NCBI RefSeq assembly: GCF_030035675.1
Contig: NC_084487.1
Coordinates: 60,277,486-60,341,485 of the forward strand
Origin: Rhineura floridana
Lineage: Eukaryota; Chordata; Lepidosauria; Squamata; Rhineuridae
Direction: 5' to 3'
Length of the DNA: 64,000 nt
This document shows, piece by piece, positions 11,090 to 21,187 of this stretch (the first letter of the stretch is position 1; each line of letters begins with the position of its first letter). A program made the translations under genes and the position numbers. The notes under the pieces are model-generated. The model was not told the origin of the DNA and made no database searches. It worked only from the letters and a program-made list of their open reading frames with translations.

Positions 11090-11230
11090 AATGAACTGGA
11101 GAGTGGGAGGGGCCTGATGCCCCTAGTCTTGACTTCAGAAACATTCTTGCCTTCAGACAATAGGTGGAGCTATTACCCGCTTGATGGCATACCTCCTATG
11201 AAAATCACCCTTCAGGTGAGACCAATGGTC
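11090..11230 (-). repeat. DIRS right terminal repeat
   Basis: Inverse complement of the left repeat, followed by a short right-end extension ending gaccaatg before the GTC. The extension is matched by the inner complementary region. Confidence 0.9.
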
Positions 11231-11335
11231 TATTTTCATCAGGAAAAGGCTTCCCATTGCAGTGTTCTATTTGCTTTGCGGGAATCCAACATTCACGGAC
11301 AGACTTGACGTCTTCTTCGATAATCCAAGTAAATG
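11228..11335 (-). pseudogene. RLIG1: RLIG1 exon 4, 5' part, cut by the DIRS element
   Basis: After acceptor cttccag the frame reads [20 protein letters not shown] and continues to PFPDEN, matching human FWNVEEDFK..ECWIPAK..PDEN. The host sequence stops at the GTC trinucleotide at 11228-11230, where the right end of the DIRS element begins. The remaining codons of the exon lie on the other side of the element. Confidence 0.88.
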
Positions 11336-12484
11336 CTGGAAGGAATAATGTGAAATATGCTTGTCTAACCATTTAACACCGCGTGCCTTTTGAACAAGTA
11401 TTAATACAACTTAATCTGGGACAAACAAAAATGGCAATAGCAATAGATTATACAGCTTTTATTAGGTTTAAAAAGTGTGGACTGCTATATCAGGGGTTGC
11501 CAACCTGTTGCCCATGGACACCATGGAGCCCATGAAGTTCTTCAGTGGTGCCCTCAGCAGGTAGCCCAAAATCTGAGCTTACTTTTTTTCAAATAAAAGT
11601 CTATAACCCTCTTAGAAAGTTTTAGAGCAAAATGTGCAGGCACCTTTCTAAGCAATTTCTCTGAAATGAGCCAGCCTGGCTGCTCTTGCCTGTCAGTGTT
11701 AATAGCCAGTGAGTGAAGTTAGAGCTGTGACTGATGTGAGTTGTTTGGACCTCAGGCAGTAGGAATTGCTGGGGGTCCTAAGGAGCTGCTGTTTTGCCCT
11801 ACCTTTTAGTGCAGTTTTTCTACTTTTTCCCCAGTCCTTGGAGATTTGCCGTTACTTTTTCCCTAACAACCAGAATGCATCTGAAACTAGCAAGACAGTC
11901 TTTCTAGTGAATGCACAGGATCAAGGGTTCCTACTTTCTCCCCTTTAATTGGTGTCCATTCAGAGTCCTTATATGCTAGATGTTGACTCACCTAAGCTTG
12001 CAAGTTTTCCACAGCAGTTGTCTGAATAGGCAGATTTAACGGTTGGAGATCCCACCCAAGAATTCTCGGGTCTTGGGAGTAATCAGGAAAATAAATGGGG
12101 AGTCAGACAGCAGAATATTCTTATAATATGCTATTTATTCATGTTATACACTAGATATTAAATGCACTCTAGGAAGCCTTGGCTATCATATCAGAATCAG
12201 AAATACATATCAGAAGCAGGTATATTGTAGTATACAATTAATATAGGTTACACTGTTGCAAAAGAGTGAGTCCAAGCTCAGTCTTACAGATACAGGGTTA
12301 TAAAAAAGTTGGAAATACATATAATACCTCTCACCATCTGATGACATGAATGGATGGGATACAGACTTCCTGCTTTGATCAGTGCTACAAGAGCACTGGT
12401 AAAATACTGTTCAATCAGCCCTCATTTTTATATAAGTGTCCAAGGCTATACCCTATTTCACAACTCAGACTGTTATTCACTATT

Positions 12485-14020
12485 AGGGAAGGGGAAAAAA
12501 CCCTTGCAGTTCATGAACATACGCACAGGCAACTGATATTTCTGTCAAACTTTAAAGAGCAGGGAAATTGGGCAGCTATAGTGAATGCACCAGGGGAGCA
12601 GGAGACCTCCTCTCTGAGATATTGGACTGCCCTACAAATCTGTCAAAATGCAAACATAATTTGAGTTGGTCTTTCACAGTCCAATCCACTTCCTGTGTAG
12701 CTTGGAAGAATTTGGTAACGTGCCTCTGAGCATATAGTAAGTGGTGGCAACAACTGCAATCTGTCCAAATAACACAAACAACACCTGTGCTGTGCTGATC
12801 TTGTTCTAGCAGGGTGGAAGCAACAATATTAAGACAGATGATATAGTTCAGATATGCACTTTAAATATGTTTGAGTTTGCAATTTTAGTGAACTTTCTTT
12901 GGTAAATTATTTGCTTCTATTTCTGGGAATATGAAATACAGCCATACTTGGCAAAATTTACACTAAAAAAATTCAAAAAACAATTGTGGAATAATGGCAC
13001 TGACTATTCTGCAGAATAGTCTCCACTGGACATGAGGAGTGTCTCAGTTTGCACAAATTAAAACAGTAGTAAGTATCAAAAGTAAGAAGAACACCAACAA
13101 ACATACAAATGTAGTTCTCCATCTTTGGAGATGGCAGGTGTTGCCACCACTCACCATATGCTCAGAGGCCCATGTTACTAAATTCTTCCAAGCTACACAG
13201 GAAGTGGATTGGACTGTGAAAGACCAACCCAAATTGTGTTTGCCTTATTACAGATTTGTAGGGCAGTACAATAACTCAGACAGGAGGTCAGATTTCCTGC
13301 TCCCCTGGTGCATTCACTATAGCTGTCCAATTTCCCTGCTTTTGAAAGTTTGATAGAGATATCTGTTGGCTATAGATGCGCTCTATGTGGGGTTACCCTT
13401 GAAAACGGTCCGGAAATTACAGCTGGTACAGAATGCGGCAGCACGCTTGATTACGCATAGCCGTCGCTGGGATCATATCACCCCAGTGTTATTAGATCTT
13501 CACTGGTTACCAGTTGTCTACCGGGCCCAATTCAAGGTGTTGGTATTGACCTTTAAAACCCTATACGGTTTCGGCCCAGTATATTTGAAGGAACGCCTCC
13601 AGAATCACCGATTGTGCCGCCTGACGAGATCAGCCTCGCAAGACCTTCTCTCGGTCCCACCGGTGAGAACAGCTAGGCTGGTACGGACCAGAGAGAGGGC
13701 ATTCTCTATTGTGGCCCCCACCCTCTGGAACTCCCTCCCTTTTGATCTCAGACATGCTCCCTCCTTGTCCAGCTGCCAAGCCTTGAAGACCTGTCTGTTC
13801 AGGCAGGCCTACAAGATTGGGACAGATTAATTTTATGTTATAATGAACTAAAGGATGGTTTTTTAGCTTACAATTTGATTATGTTGATATATATATGTAT
13901 TGTTTTTATTCTTGTTGTTCGTCGCCTAGAGTGTCCCTAACCCGGACAGATAGGCGACTGAAAAATAAAATTTATTATTATTATTATTATTATTATTAAA
14001 CCGCAAGGTTTTTTGCCTGC
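12485..14020. mobile_element. Inverted-repeat element (family B), copy 1, split by a LINE
   Basis: Arms at about 12490-12745 and 13115-13370 are inverse complements (agcagggaaattgg, ctatagtgaatgcaccaggg, cacttcctgtgtagcttgga). The outer end of the right arm resumes after the LINE as taaaccgcaaggttttttgc, matching the left arm in inverse. No coding frame. The second copy is at 62285. Confidence 0.7.
13371..13996 (+). mobile_element. L2/CR1-type LINE, 3' end
   Basis: An intact-looking 154-codon piece contains LQLVQNAAARLI, LHWLPVVYRAQFKVLVLTFK, LRTRERAFS-like text and APTLWNSLPFDLR, the C-terminal tail of L2/CR1 proteins. It is followed by gtcgcctagagtgt..aggcgac and an (ATT)n tail. It is 5'-truncated and fairly young. 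Confidence 0.88.
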
Positions 14021-14898
14021 TATTGAATAGTATTTATCTTGCTAATGAAGGCTCTTTGGGGGTAAACAATACATAAGAAATGGGAGGAGTCCATAACACA
14101 TTTCTTGTGCTGGGTTCACCAGTGATTAGATGGTGCCTAGAAGTTATTTTCTGCAAATACTAATACACAATAAGTACATCTGAATGTTAAAGAATCCTCT
14201 CCCTCCAAAAGGCTGAGGCATGTTTCCTGTTTTGCAGAAGCTAAAGATCAGGGACTCATTAAGAATTCACTGTATAGTTAGCTTACAGTTCAATGCATAC
14301 ACATCTACTCAGAAGTAAGTCCTTGTGTTTAATGGGACTTACATCTAGGTAAGTGGGTACAGGATGGCAGCATAGGCTTTTGGTTTAGGGTTGGTATTGG
14401 GGAAAAACAGGATTTTTGTGCCTGTATGGCAAGTAGAAATTCAACAGGTCAAGACTTTTCAAGGGTAGAAATACAATTAAGGGAAATGTTTTCCCATGAC
14501 TACTCTCTAGTTTTGTGTTATGCCACACTCCCTATGACATCAATTTTATTACTAGTGACCCCAGCACTCTCAAAATTGAAATGTGCCCTCCAGTCTAAAA
14601 CATTTAGTGACCCCTGTGCTATACTGAGAAATATAAGAGGATTACAAATGCTGATTTTGCATGTATATGTCTGTAACACATATGTAGAAGCATTTGCTTT
14701 TTCATCCTTCCCACCCTCTTAAAAACGTTATTCCAATCAATAAGAAGGAGAGAGTACATCCAGGAGGTGACTGGGTAGAGAAGATAAGTGCACCTGTGGT
14801 AATTCAAGAGAGTCACTTGACCCAATAGCCTTTGCTACCTCCTTACTGGTACAGCATATACCTTACATAATCTTATAATTACCAGAAACATCACCAAC

Positions 14899-14994
14899 CT
14901 TTTGAGTTGTCTGCTGAGTGCACCGATCATTTAAACCTTTTCTCAGCTTGCTTATTTGTTTTTCTATCTAGCCGGGCCCATAGGTATGGTTGCC
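14899..14994 (-). pseudogene. RLIG1: RLIG1 exon 3 with in-frame TGA
   Basis: The exon lies between acceptor ctgtag and donor gttggt, 96 nt, phase 1 to phase 1. It reads QPYLWARLDRKTNKQAEKRF then K, a TGA stop at 14927-14929, then SVHSADNSK. The length across the stop equals that of the human exon, so the stop is a substitution rather than the sign of a wrong frame. A CGA to TGA change at a CpG is one possible origin. Confidence 0.87.
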
Positions 14995-15000
14995 CTACAG

Positions 15001-16968
15001 TTACAAAATGAGATTGAAACGTACAGTGGAACATCCTACTGAAAAACTACTAGACAAATCCTTTCAACAAGTGCTGAATACTACTTTTAACTCTGGAAAG
15101 TTTAAAACTCAAAAGGAGACATGAACTTCACAATTATATAATGCAATTATGTGCATACACGTGTGTGTATATATAATACACTCATATACTCCGTAGAAAA
15201 TTTTAATATGAGGACACAATCCAGTGAAAATTAAACACCTTTGAGTTCCAGTGATTTCACTGAGAGAGTTACATGTGCTTAGCCCTTATTAAAATCAATG
15301 AGACTTAAAAATCTTGATTTTATGGAAATACAGCCGATTGCTGTTTCTTGGTTATAGTTTCGGAAGGTATTGTTTTATTGTTAAACTTTATGGTTTTTTA
15401 ATTACATATGCAAGTCTCCTAGACATTTTGTATTAGGTGACAAATAAATAAAAATAATATAGTCCCACCAACTTCAAAAGTATCCCTAAATAAGTGTATG
15501 TAAGATTACAGTGCATAACTTGGCCGGGACTGTGCACTTTGCGTTAATGCAATCTTGATTATTTAAGAACTACTGTTTATCAAGCTGGAACCAATATTAT
15601 ATACCTGCATTTCCTTTCATTAGGATATATTTTCCAGATGTACAGCTCATAGTCTATTTCTCTTGTATCGACCCCTAACTCAGAATGGACAAAGAACTTG
15701 GTTATCATTTTCAATAGGCACCACCCAATAATCCTAAAGCTTGCACCATTTCCTAAAAACTGGTGCACAGTGATGGTAGATCACTGAAATATCACAAGTA
15801 TTTATTTGTTATACACATCTCACCTTTCAGGATACAAATCCTTCCAAGATGGCTTACACGTAACAACAATACACATTTAAAATCCAGAGAGTGCAGTAAC
15901 ATAGCAAACTATAAGGAGCTTTCTGACAAGGCAGCTGGTTGTACATAGTAGGGGGGGCATTCCAGCTGGAACATGAGCAGGCTCCTGGTATCTTCTTCAT
16001 CTGCAGCATAACACTATGGAGATCCCCATCATAACTCCTTAATCACCAAGCACTTGCAGATGTGTGGTGATGAATATCCCTAACCTACCACCTACCCACC
16101 ATCCTAAGGCATCTTGGCCCTGCTTTAGCAATATTAAGCTTCTACAATCAAGTTTTGTGATAGGAAAAGCAGATAGAGATTAGGACCAGAACACTACTTA
16201 GATCACTTAAAGCTAGCCATATACAGGGCTGAAACGTATATTGTCTTAAGTACCCACATAAAAACCTTGATACAAGTCATATGGCTACATCATTCCATCA
16301 ACATAAAAGATCCTGGGTTGGTACCATGCTACTTTCAGCCACTGCCAGCTGGTATTCCATAACAAGACACAGAGCTGCTGCTTGTATAATCCTGTTACAG
16401 CAGGTTTGTAAGTAAACCCATAAAAGTTACAAACCTACAGAAAATTATCCTAACCTAAGAGAATGGTAGCCTGCATTTCCAAGCTGACCATACAGGAGAG
16501 GATTCCTATACATTACACCTAAGAAAACATTCGGTCTGCATGCCTGCAGGTGATAGTCACATCCATGGGGGAGAGGAGCACAGCTGGTTCCTTATGCTGA
16601 TTGAGATATGGGCAGGAAGACCTCATTCACTCAATGGAAAGAACTACAGAGAAATTGAAGTAGGTGAGTAAGCCAGTTGTTAAGCCTGGTTGCTGAAACT
16701 GGTTATGATGACATCAAGCTATTACTATTCTGATGACTGAAGAACCTGGGGGGCTGACCTACTCACCCCCCACTCCTATCACCCTTGGTAAATGAGTGAG
16801 GCAGTTCTAGCTATCTCTTGGCCACAAACCATCAACAGCTCATCCCAATACTTGTATTAGTTGCTGTGCACCATTCCCTGTATACAAAATAGATAAAGCC
16901 CCCATTTTTAATTATATGCACCACGTTATTATAAAACAAAACGCCTTAACCCAACTCTTTCACATCAT
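15001..16968. other. RLIG1 intron 2, no recognised content
   Basis: AT-rich unique-looking sequence. No exon, long frame or clear repeat beyond short decayed pieces. Confidence 0.5.
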
Positions 16969-17086
16969 CTTTGTATGTTGTTATGTAGCAGCAAGTTCCA
17001 CCCACCTTTTCAGTTGGGATTGCATTGTATATATTTGCATCTAATGCCTTTTGATTAATTGTTTTCATGGCCAACACTTTAAAAGG
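16969..17086 (-). pseudogene. RLIG1: RLIG1 exon 2, motif I altered and donor lost
   Basis: The exon starts after a good pyrimidine-rich acceptor (cttcttag|cctttt) and reads [28 protein letters not shown], split here around the nucleotidyltransferase motif I. Lysine 57 is at 17006-17008. The family motif KxDG reads K-V-G-G, with codon GGT at 17000-17002 where aspartate is expected. The exon should end in phase 1 after TACAAAG, but the next bases are ATGATG rather than a GT donor. Both changes are seen directly; loss of function is inferred. Confidence 0.85.
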
Positions 17087-17770
17087 CTAAGAAGAAAACA
17101 GGCATTATAAACTGTTTTGGAAGTATAGGGTTGTTTTTTTCCTTCAACGCAGAACTTAACATTCTCCACCCACCCACCCAAAAACTAGCAACCTTTGTTC
17201 TTAATACCACCTATAAACTAGGTTATTTCACAACACAGTACAGCTCTCCATTCACAAATGAAGAAAAATAAGATACCCTGTTCCCTCTTGAATTTTAAAA
17301 AGTCAATTTCAGAGGATGCTACAATGAGAATGCAGTGTGGCTCTCCATTTTGAAGGAATCAAGCCCAGGGCTATAGAATCTTGAAAGGTTCTATATCCAT
17401 GACAACAAAGATTCCATGCATCATTTATCAAGGAAACAACAGTTGCTCTCAAAGCTTCAGTTTGAAATTAGAAGCCACATCACCAACAAAAAATGGTAAG
17501 TAGCTATGTTTATTACTCCAAAACCATAGGGATAATCTCGTTAAAGACAGTTACACTGTGAAAAGCATACTAATCTTAATTTAAATCTTTTTCTTTGATT
17601 AAAAAATAAGGGTAGAAAGAGTATTGTAACTACTACTGATAGTCTATAGTTACTGTTAAGTTGTTTCTTAGCACCTGAATATAAAAAAGTTATCAAGTAA
17701 CCCTCCCTGTGGATTATAATGAAGTAGGCTAAATTTGAAAATACATCCAACAGAGAAAGAAAGGGAGATG

Positions 17771-18512
17771 CAGAGCTTGGAAGATTACTTTTAAAAAGTA
17801 ATAAATTACAGTTACAGTTACATGGCCCCCAAAAGTAGTAATTACTGCTACAATTACAATTGCTCTGAAAGTAACTGATTACTTTTATTCAAAAGTAATT
17901 GCTACAATTACATTTTAGTTACTTTTCTAAAAAAATTGCCTACAATGTGCTGGCCTTGGCTGCTGCACATCTAAGTAGCCTAAAACATTAAAAATAAGCA
18001 CACACAGAGAAAGGGTAGTAGAATAAAAAAAAATATCCATAAGATTAACAGAATGGTATAACAGAATCTCACATCCCCTCACCTTACTCCCAGCAATGAT
18101 GATACCCCAATGCACATATTTTTGTGTATATATATTGCCTCCAGCTCTTTTCTCCTTCCACTCCTGTCAATTTTCAAACAATTGTTTTCTCCACCCCGTC
18201 TCACTCTCCACCTCCTCCCTCGTCGCTTCCTAAGCACCCATAGAGCATGAAGGAAGAACAACGCTGCACAGAAGCCCAATTTGAAGCACATGATTTTTAT
18301 TCACAAATCAGAGGAGCAGAAGACTTCCCCTGCTCCCCCCCCCAGTAATGCACAAAAGTAATGCTGGAAACATTACAATTACTCCTCAAAAGTAATGAAG
18401 TTACTACTTGTTCTATTACCAGCAAAATGTAATGAAGTTACCCACTCATTACTCAAAAAAGTAATAAATTACAAGTAATTCGTTACTTGTAACTAGTTAC
18501 TTCCAAGCTCTG
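17771..18512. mobile_element. hAT element, non-autonomous (cagagcttgg family), copy 1
   Basis: Ends cagagcttggaagattac and gttacttccaagctctg are inverted. The 8-bp duplication gggagatg is perfect on both sides. The ends carry strings of short inverted TTACT/AGTAA motifs. No transposase. It lies in RLIG1 intron 1. Confidence 0.93.
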
Positions 18513-18999
18513 GGGAGATGTGTATTCAGCGCGCTCCAGATACTGATTGTTCTTGGATAGATAAATGTAAACGGCAAACGGAGCACTGCTGTTATCACCA
18601 TGTACAAAAAATAAATGTGAGATACATCTCTTGTGTTAGACTTGCATATTCAAAGGAGGCTGTTGCAAGGGGATCTAACAACCCTGTAATTTCTGAACTA
18701 ATGGGAATGGGGTGTGTGCCTAAACTGCAGCAAGTCCTTGATGGAAAATTCTCCCTCCAAAAACAATGGCATATCCTGCCAAGGAACAGAAGACTGACAA
18801 GGTGCCTAAACAGCTTGTCAGGTCTCAAAACATTCAGGCCCATTTCACACATGCCAAGTAGAAGAGAGAATCTGCTGCGCATACTGGTCAAGGGTTATGT
18901 GCAAAACAAAAGCTGCGACCCTCGGTTAAAATAGTTCTCTCGCGCTTGTGAGGTAAAAAACGAGCCAGGCAGGGAATGAAAGAAACAACAGACCGTCGT

Positions 19000-19560
19000 G
19001 CGTAACAAGCGATTTCCTCTCCCACAGCCTGTCACTCCCACCAAAGGCTCGTCTCAAAGTAGCATTCTGTGTCCTAGCATAAGCCCCGTGATTGGCTCTA
19101 CTCTTTCCCAGGCTACCCCCAGTTGTTCAACGCCATTCCTCCTGGCCGGCCCAGGGCTCACTGTCTCCTCCCCGCAGGCAGCCCAGACCACATCCCGCAG
19201 TACCTGGCGCTTCCACTTGGCCGAAGGCTCCGCTTTCACCTGAGTCACAAACAGGCAGGGCATTTTCTGCTGCACCATCCCTAGGCGACTCATGGCCCTC
19301 AAGCGGCGACCCCCGCCCGCCACAAAGCAGGAAGCAGTCAGCCAATGACATCAGTTATTAGCAACAACTCCTGGGCCCAAAGCTGCCTCCACCGGCAGCA
19401 GCAGAAGCCGCAACAAGGCCTGGCTGAAAGGAGTGCTGGAAATGTAGTTCAGGAACTAGTTGAGCAAGAGAGGCCTGGTCAGCTGGTGCTCTTTCAGTTG
19501 ATACAGTTGCAAAGAAGCGGGAAAGGGGAAGAGGGAGAGAAAAAGGAAATGGAAAGGAAA
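19000..19560. promoter_or_regulatory. CpG-rich divergent promoter region of RLIG1 and the ZC3H11-like gene
   Basis: The stretch is GC- and CpG-rich against an AT-rich background. It contains RLIG1 exon 1 on the minus strand and precedes the plus-strand ZC3H11-like transcription unit. The layout is that of a bidirectional housekeeping promoter. The plus-strand start site and first donor cannot be placed from sequence alone. Confidence 0.55.
19204..19293 (-). pseudogene. RLIG1: RLIG1 exon 1 (30 codons)
   Basis: The exon begins with MSRLG and contains MPCLFVTQVKAEPS, matching the human N-terminus residue for residue in spacing. It ends ..KRQ before a GT donor (cag|gtactg). An in-frame ATG ten codons upstream (19323) would add MAGGGRRLRA. 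I chose the ATG at 19293 because the human protein starts there and because it puts the catalytic lysine at residue 57. No lesion is seen in this exon. Confidence 0.87.
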
Positions 19561-20629
19561 AGGCAGGGTCTTCCACTTGTCTGGCAGTGCTGAGTTCATT
19601 CTCCCCCCCCCCAATAATTTTAGCAGAGACGTAAAGTCTGTGATGTAGGGGTAGCCGCTAATGCATCACCGAAACAGAGGCATAGCTTTGCATAAAATGT
19701 GTATATGTGGATGTATCCATGTAGCTGCAGATTTCAGGAAGAATTATACTTTAAGAAGAAATACATCTCCGCATTGCGGGGAAGATTATGACCAGGTAGT
19801 CCACCTGCTTGTTCCCTCTGCTTCCCAGGTGCTCCCTGTTGATGGACTCTTGTGGTTCTTCCACTTTAAACAGGTTTTGGATCGGATAACTCAGAGGACT
19901 AGTGCTTCAGATAGAGGTCTATATTGTCCTCCAAAGTAGCACAGGTAGCCAGCTTACCTATTTAAGCTTAGTTACTGACGTTTCTAAGTGGGGTAGGGTT
20001 ATTCAGGAAAAAAAGACAGCACTGTAAAGAAACATGCACTCAAATGGTGTTCTTTTTTATCATGTATTTCTAACAGAAAGCATTTGTTTGAGTGCTGGAT
20101 TTGATGATTTTATCTTCCATTATTCTACAGATTAAAATAGGGACACGCACGTAACAGCTCAATTCTCAAACCAAGGATTGCTGCTGCCCAGCACTATTAC
20201 ACATTGTTAAGAACTCAGTGCTAGTCATTCTCCAGACACCAGCCTTCCACCAATTTAAAGCAAGAATGCAGAGGATCTTGGTGGACCACTCAATGATTTT
20301 TTTCTGCCTGTTGTAAAAAATGTAATGCACTGTGCTAGAGGCTGTGTGATTTTTAATGGTATTTTAATTGCTTCTTTTATTTGTTAGTTATTATATTTTA
20401 TTGTATTCCATAGAATGCAAATTGTATTACAATAAAATACAGTATAAGAAATGAAAGAAGCCATTAAATTACCATTGAAATCAATATGAATATATAGTAT
20501 GATGGATGTGCCATCTCCCGTCTTCAACCACAAATCCACAAACACGCCACAGACCATCTGAATGAAGCTCATGTACCACTGGTAGTCCATGGACCCAGAG
20601 TTTAGGAACCCCTGTTTTAAGCAATATAC
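19561..20629. other. 5' part of the ZC3H11-like unit, no exon placed
   Basis: The first noncoding exon of the plus-strand gene should lie at or near 19450-19600 but its donor cannot be fixed. The rest is AT-rich with no recognised gene. Confidence 0.45.
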
Positions 20630-21187
20630 TGTTGTGCGCTGCCTCAATCCCTGAGCGGTGAGATTTCAGGGGTCCCTGCGCTCCTCCAGGGTTTGATTTC
20701 CTTTGGGAAGAAGGTCAGCGGAGACTGGTGTCTTTATGAAATATGGTTTATTTATTTACACACATTCCAACCTGAGCTTAGGATGGAGGGGTTCAAGGCA
20801 TCAGCAGTCCAATATCCAGCTTTCCCATCAGTGTTACAGGAGGCATCCTAAAGCCATGGTGCAGAGAGACAGCCTCTCTGCCTGCCTCCAGTTCCCAGCC
20901 TTTCTCTAGACAACTCTAAAACACACTCAAAGCGCAAACCTCTGCTAGTTGCCAGGAGGGGGAAACACTCTCCTGAAGAGTTTCAATGACAAAAGGATCT
21001 TCTTGGCCCATTCATCAGTTGCTGGGCACCTAATAGACTCATTAACAACTTGGCCACTCTATTAGCTTAACAAAAGAAACTCATCTGGCCAGCAGAGCCA
21101 GCCCCTTCCCCAAGGCATAGGATTCCAAATCAGAGGCTGGAAGGGGACCCACAGGAATCATCCATTCCAACCCCCAAACTCACAACA
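20630..21187 (-). mobile_element. Probable solo LTR (fossil)
   Basis: Begins TGTTGTG and ends CACAACA, with a 4-bp duplication ATAC at both sides. On the minus strand it has an AATAAA near the middle. The last 80 bases look CR1-like, which lowers confidence. No internal retroviral region is present, so it would be a single LTR left by recombination. Family not determined. Confidence 0.5.

Larger units (their letters stand above)
4594..11230 (+). mobile_element. DIRS-type tyrosine-recombinase retrotransposon, nearly whole fossil
   Basis: The element shows the layout known for DIRS: inverted terminal repeats, an internal complementary region and the order gag-like, reverse transcriptase-RNase H, methyltransferase-like, tyrosine recombinase. 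Both ends abut a GTC, and the inner complementary region holds the matching GAC junction at 10817-10819. The two terminal repeats differ at about 3 of 107 compared positions, so insertion is recent. The element looks close to whole, with perhaps two or three breaks in its reading frames. It lies inside RLIG1 exon 4, opposite in sense to that gene. Confidence 0.93.
11491..14616. mobile_element. Large hAT element bounded by 8-bp duplications, filled with later insertions
   Basis: Left end is caggggttgccaacc after tgctatat. Right end is tagtgacccctg before tgctatac. The flanks are an 8-bp duplication with one mismatch and the outer seven bases of the ends are inverted (CAGGGGT). No transposase frame is seen. 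The interior holds an inverted-repeat element that in turn holds a LINE. The span is inferred from ends only. Confidence 0.45.
1289..19293 (-). pseudogene. RLIG1: RLIG1 (C12orf29) RNA ligase 1, inactivated copy
   Basis: In mammals RLIG1 is an ATP-dependent 5'-3' RNA ligase that works through an AMP-lysine intermediate at K57. Seven minus-strand exons align in order with the human protein as I remember it, and every exon-exon phase agrees. Conserved stretches include MPCLFVTQVK (exon 1), YLWARLDRK (exon 3), ECWIPAK (exon 4), [11 protein letters not shown] (exon 5), [11 protein letters not shown] (exon 6) and HHLGLCWPI (exon 7). The copy carries at least five damaging features: KVGG in place of KVDG at motif I, AT at the exon 2 donor, an in-frame TGA in exon 3, a 6.6-kb DIRS element inside exon 4, and a one-base gain in an A run in exon 5. 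It has introns and its own CpG-rich promoter, so it is not a processed copy. I infer a unitary pseudogene. A second intact copy elsewhere, or assembly error in the single-base changes, would soften that. Confidence 0.88.

Noticed and set aside
18518-18934. 138-codon plus-strand frame
   Set aside because: It begins at the target duplication of a hAT element, has no recognised domain and no splice partner.
19092-19593. Plus-strand frames in the CpG-rich promoter
   Set aside because: They are opposite to RLIG1 exon 1 or by-products of GC richness; no homology.
20630-21187. A complete endogenous retrovirus
   Set aside because: Only a single LTR-like unit with its own duplication is present, and no internal gene is found on either side.
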